Assembly (NCBI GenBank): GCA_020736575.1
Contig: JAGPYM010000044.1
Span: 1 to 64,000 of the forward strand
DNA length: 64,000 bases
Direction of reading: 5' to 3'
Source: Thelonectria olida
Taxonomy: Eukaryota; Ascomycota; Sordariomycetes; Hypocreales; Nectriaceae
Below are positions 60,423 to 64,000 of this stretch, one piece after another. Both the position numbers and the translations under genes were made by a program. Under the pieces are notes generated by a model. The model ran no database searches. It worked only from the letters and a program-made list of their open reading frames with translations, and was not told where the DNA came from. Each line of letters opens with the position of its first letter. Within the stretch, counting starts at the first letter, position 1.

Positions 60423-62689
60423 ATGAACGGCACAGCACAGGCGGAATCGCCCCGGGCCTCACTCGTGTGGCGCAAGTCTCATGCCTGCAACGAGTGCAAG
60501 CGTCGCAAGGTGCGATGCTCCGGAGGCACACAATGCGCCAACTGCACGCGCGATAGAAAGGAATGCAAGTATAGCTCGGCTCTGCAAACGCTTACAGCGC
60601 TTCAAAGGCAAGCTCGGCCAAGGACCTGCTTCAAATCCGCCCATGCTAACGCGCTGATAGACGGCTATATGAGGCGGAACAACTGGTAGCATCTATGCAA
60701 AGGGCATGGGCCGTCCACTTGCCCGACGTCAAGATTGAAGATGCCATTCAGCAACTCGAATCAGGAAACGAAAACGTTCCTCACCTCGAGACTCCCGCTG
60801 CCCTTGCAGACCCTCCAGAGACTCCACAAATGCCATTCAGCCTCCGGCCTGTAGCAGACGAACACCCAACTGACGCCAGTCCCGCCGAATTTAGCAACGC
60901 AGAAGACTACGAGTTTGACGAATCGCAGGATTTCGATAACTCTACCGACGGTATGGGATCTCTTATTTTAGAACCTGGTAAGGTTGGCTACACCGGTCCT
61001 CAATCGGGTGTCGCTGCATTGAAGTTCCTACAAACATTACACCTCTACATCCCGGCCGACTGTGCAAGGCCGTTTCCCTTGGACGAGCCCGATACGCGCA
61101 GCACATCAGAGGCATCGTCGGCCGATATTGCGCGATACATAACGGATTACTTTACCATCTACCACACGGCTTATCCCGTTCTTCATGAAGGGACCTTTCG
61201 TGCCCGTGTTTCAGGTAACCACCTCTTGCCGCACCGGGGCATTGACGATTGACGGTTTTTAGGTGCCCTGGCCAAACCGCGAGATGGTTCATGGCCGCTG
61301 TTGTACAACATGGTCGTCGCCATTGGAGCCTTTGTTGGCGGAACTGACGGTTTGGATGCCGATGTCCCCTTTTACAAGAAAGCTCGTGAAAGCTTGACCA
61401 TGGACATACTGGAAAAGGGATCACTCAGCTATGTTCAGGGCTTGGTGCTCATGGCCAATTACCTGCAGAAGCGCAACAAGCCAAATTCTGGCTTTGTCCT
61501 GATTGGAATCGGCTTCAGCATGGCGCTTGCAATCGGACTGCATCGTGAATTCGGCTTGCCGAGCTCAAGCCCATTCACCATGGAGCTTCGTCGAAGGGCA
61601 TGGTGGACTTTGTTCATCTTCGTATCTGGCGCCCAGCTGACGCTTGGGAGGCCACCCGTCTCGCTCGTAGGCGTCAATGTCCGGCCCCCATCCAACCTAG
61701 ACGACCACGACCTTGCTGTCGACATGGAACAACTGCCGGAACCAAGAGATGGCCCGACTATGACCTCGTGCCTGATTCATCAAGTCAGGCTGGCCAAAAT
61801 CGCCAACATGGTTCAAGTCGAGCTGCTCACTCACCAAATACCGAGTTCCGATAAAGCGACCACGTTGGACCGGAGCATTGCAAAGTGGCGAAAGGATCTC
61901 CCCTCCTACTTTGATGAGCAGGTGACACTGGAGCCATGGTTCGAAATACCGAAATGCATCCTGATATGGCGCTCATTCCACCTCCGCATCATTCTCAACA
62001 GGCCGATCCTGTTCAAGACCATCACCGCAAAAGAAAATCTTGATACAACGATTGGCCCTATCTCCGCCTGCCTGACGGCGGCTGAGGAGTGCGTGGCTTC
62101 GATATGCGGCCATCTGGAAGGTGGAATCAAGCACCCACGAGGTTTGGCATGGTATGCTACCTATTGGCTCATCACAGGCAGTTTTGTGCAGGCAACGTGC
62201 TGCATGTATGATCCGGCGCACGCGCTCGCGCCGGCATGGAAACTTCAATTGAAACGGGCTGTGGATTGCTTGTCAAATTTGGGCGCAACGCACGGCATGG
62301 CCTTGCGGGCTCGGGACATTCTCAAGAAGCTACTTGGTAATTATGCTCAATGAACCGTGCAAATAGAAGTCTCGCTAATAATCACAGATCAAAGCGAACT
62401 ACTACCCTTCTTTGGGACACCGGGGACTTCAGTACCAGCACCAAATGGCTTGCAAGGGGTCTCGCTGAATCCTTGGGACCCTATAGCCCACGGTCAATCA
62501 TCCCACAATGCGGCAGTTCAGGACCAGACGGACACCATCTTCTTTGGAGAAGGTGGCATGCCGTTTCCCTGGTACGCCCAGGGGTCGTCGGATGCGGAAC
62601 TACTTGATGCAACTGGAGGTATCATGCTACAGGGAAGTTCGGATGCCCGAGGCCCCTACTATGAATGCGGATCATGGATGCCTGCATAA
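60423..62689 (+). CDS. Zn2Cys6 transcription factor with fungal-specific regulatory domain
   Basis: Four exons, 60423-60607, 60661-61214, 61263-62336 and 62388-62689, encode 704 residues. Residues 22-48 form the zinc cluster, CNECKRRKVRCSGGTQCANC plus a sixth Cys (spacing C2C6C5C2C6C). The linker RRLYEAEQLVASMQ is restored only if intron 1 (60608-60660) is spliced with a GC donor (AAAG|GCAAGC, branch TGCTAAC, acceptor ATAG). The middle region belongs to the fungal_trans type: ADIARYITDYFTIYHTAYPV, FVLIGIGFSMALAIGLHREF and RRRAWWTLFIFVSGAQLTLG. The Gly/Ser-rich C-terminus may activate transcription. It is a nuclear DNA-binding regulator; targets are unknown. It ends 27 bp from the end of the convergent dehydrogenase gene, a neighbour it may control. 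Confidence 0.93.
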
Positions 62690-62716
62690 CTACAAGAATG
62701 AAAAGATTTGAGGCGG

Positions 62717-63539
62717 CTATGTATAAAGCATTCCTCCATTGGCGCACACGATGTCTCCAGACACCCATCTCGATCGTTCCTCGCACAAGAACCCTACAAT
62801 CTCGGCGACATCGTTCTCCGTGCCTGCTCTGGGAGCAGCCGGCGTCTTTTTGTTCTGTTCCTCCATCCGAGCCAAATGCACTTCTCCAGCTGCCCTGTAC
62901 ATGTCTGTATCCACGGGCCCCGGGTTCACCGCGTTGACCGTCACGCCGTACTTGTGCCCAAGCTCTGTGCTCCAGACACGGGTCAAGGCTTCAACAGCCG
63001 CCTTGGATGCCGAGTATACAGATTGTGTGGCGTAGCCACCTCTCGCAGAAATGGACGAGAGATTGACAATTCGTCCGCCGGGGTTGACGTATCGGAGAAA
63101 GGCTTGCGTCATGAAGATGACTGCGCGAACGTTGACGTCCATGACCTTGTCGTACTCTTCGTGGGTAACTTCTTCGAGGAGGGTCGCCGCGGACCCAAGG
63201 CCGGCGTTGTTTATCAGGATGTCGAGAGTCGAAACATTGAACGCGGCGAGGGTAGCGGCGAGGACGGTTTCGGGTGAAGAGGGAGACGTAGCGTCAGCTT
63301 GGATCGCATGCGCAGAGGAACCGAGTTCTTCGACTTGGCGCACAAGAGCATCTGCATGAGCTTTCGAGGACGCGGATACGTAGGTAAAAGCGACCTATTC
63401 GATTACTAGTTAGCAAGTACCATGGCACCTAGGAGTGAATACACACCTTGGCACCCTGCCTCGCCAAGGTGAGAACGATGCCCTTGCCAATCCCGCGAGC
63501 TCCCCCCGTGACGATAGCGACCTTGCCTGTTAGTGACAT
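62717..63539 (-). CDS. Short-chain dehydrogenase/reductase (ketoreductase-like)
   Basis: Two exons, 63539-63447 and 63394-62717 (52-nt intron, branch TTGCTAAC), encode 256 residues, the usual size of classical SDRs. TGGARGIG (11-18) binds the NADP(H) dinucleotide, NNAG (93-96) supports the central sheet, and Ser145, Tyr158 and Lys162 (YSASK) form the active site; NPGPVDTDMY and a C-terminal SGDIVCANGGM are further family marks. It most resembles 3-oxoacyl-reductase and tetrahydroxynaphthalene-reductase-like enzymes that reduce ketones with NADPH, but the substrate is not predictable. The gene is intact and convergent with the Zn2Cys6 regulator. Confidence 0.95.
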
Positions 63540-64000
63540 TTTCCTTGGTTCCTGTGTGAGCATGATGCCCTTCGGACGCGTATTTGCGTCTTAGATATAC
63601 TACGATTCGTTCTTCATCATGGCTAACACCGCCGTTTCTCGACTAGCGTCGTGAGCTCCTGATGCCCGCGGCTCGGGATGACTAGAGCAGTGGGGAGGTC
63701 TGAGAGCGCGCTCGGAGGGACCACCGAGCGGAAAGTCTAAGGAGACTGGATACTCGCGGCGGGACCTCCGAGGAGCAGGGGACCAGCCACAGCCAACGAG
63801 GCGTCGAGTTAGACATCGTATAGGTAGTCCGCTCCGGGCGAGTTGCGGGCAGACACAAGGGCCAAGTAAGCACAGTTGTCTAGTTAACTAGACTTCAGGG
63901 GCAAACTATTGATCCCCTGACATATTTGCTTAAGGTGGGTAGCCTGATGAGCGTACCGAGGTGGAAGTAGGGAAAACTTGGAGAAGGCACGTTGCTTTCC
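63540..64000. other. Window edge, promoter of the dehydrogenase, no gene recognised
   Basis: A 63-codon minus frame at 63682-63873 has no motif. The sequence is probably the upstream region of the dehydrogenase and possibly of a gene beyond the window. Confidence 0.4.

Noticed and set aside
62708..63277. 189-codon plus-strand frame opposite the dehydrogenase
   Set aside because: It is antisense to SDR catalytic motifs; no family match.

Overview
The window is nuclear DNA of a filamentous ascomycete (Pezizomycotina). Genes have short introns (about 47-130 nt, GT-AG, with CTAAC/CTGAC-like branch sites). Protein families are typically fungal: a DSGL-ended ascomycete laccase, a TOK potassium channel, a Zn2Cys6 regulator, fungal rhodopsin-like membrane proteins and a BAS2-like secreted protein. 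Gene islands of ordinary base composition alternate sharply with very AT-rich blocks that have almost no CpA/TpG and no open frames, the mark of repeat-induced point mutation (RIP). The BAS2-like gene and AT-rich blocks suggest a plant-associated species, perhaps a Sordariomycete; that placement is inference.

Layout: 1-7260 AT-rich block with unidentified decayed repeats. 7.3-10.6 kb: a cut-off RING/patatin fragment, then a five-exon laccase enclosed by a 63-bp inverted repeat. 10.9-12.35 kb: AT-rich. 13.3-17.7 kb: an MFS transporter and a DIT1/PvcA-type isocyanide synthase transcribed divergently from a shared 847-bp spacer. 17.7-27.2 kb: gene-poor, with a two-domain BAS2-like secreted protein at 20.6 kb and fragments of rhodopsin-like membrane protein genes. 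27.2-38.35 kb: AT-rich, containing a complete but RIP-killed Ty3/gypsy-type LTR retrotransposon (391-bp LTRs, CTTTT target duplication). 38.4-52.8 kb: a GUT2 (FAD glycerol-3-phosphate dehydrogenase) pseudogene, an anion:cation symporter family permease, a nearly intact rhodopsin-like gene with one in-frame stop, and a TOK K+ channel. 52.8-55.94 kb: AT-rich, with a dead Fot1/pogo-like transposase. 57-64 kb: a BTB-domain protein, a Zn2Cys6 regulator with a GC-AG intron, and a short-chain dehydrogenase tail to tail with it at the window edge.

The most attractive functional unit is the isocyanide synthase with its divergent transporter, a candidate small isonitrile (metal-binding metabolite) locus lying between AT-rich blocks. 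Whether the laccase 3 kb away belongs to it cannot be told from sequence. The regulator and dehydrogenase at the right edge may begin another cluster outside the window. Several genes next to the AT-rich blocks carry C-to-T type stops or missense changes, consistent with RIP spreading into flanking single-copy DNA.

Exon boundaries were worked out by hand from splice signals, frame continuity and family consensus; no database search was run.
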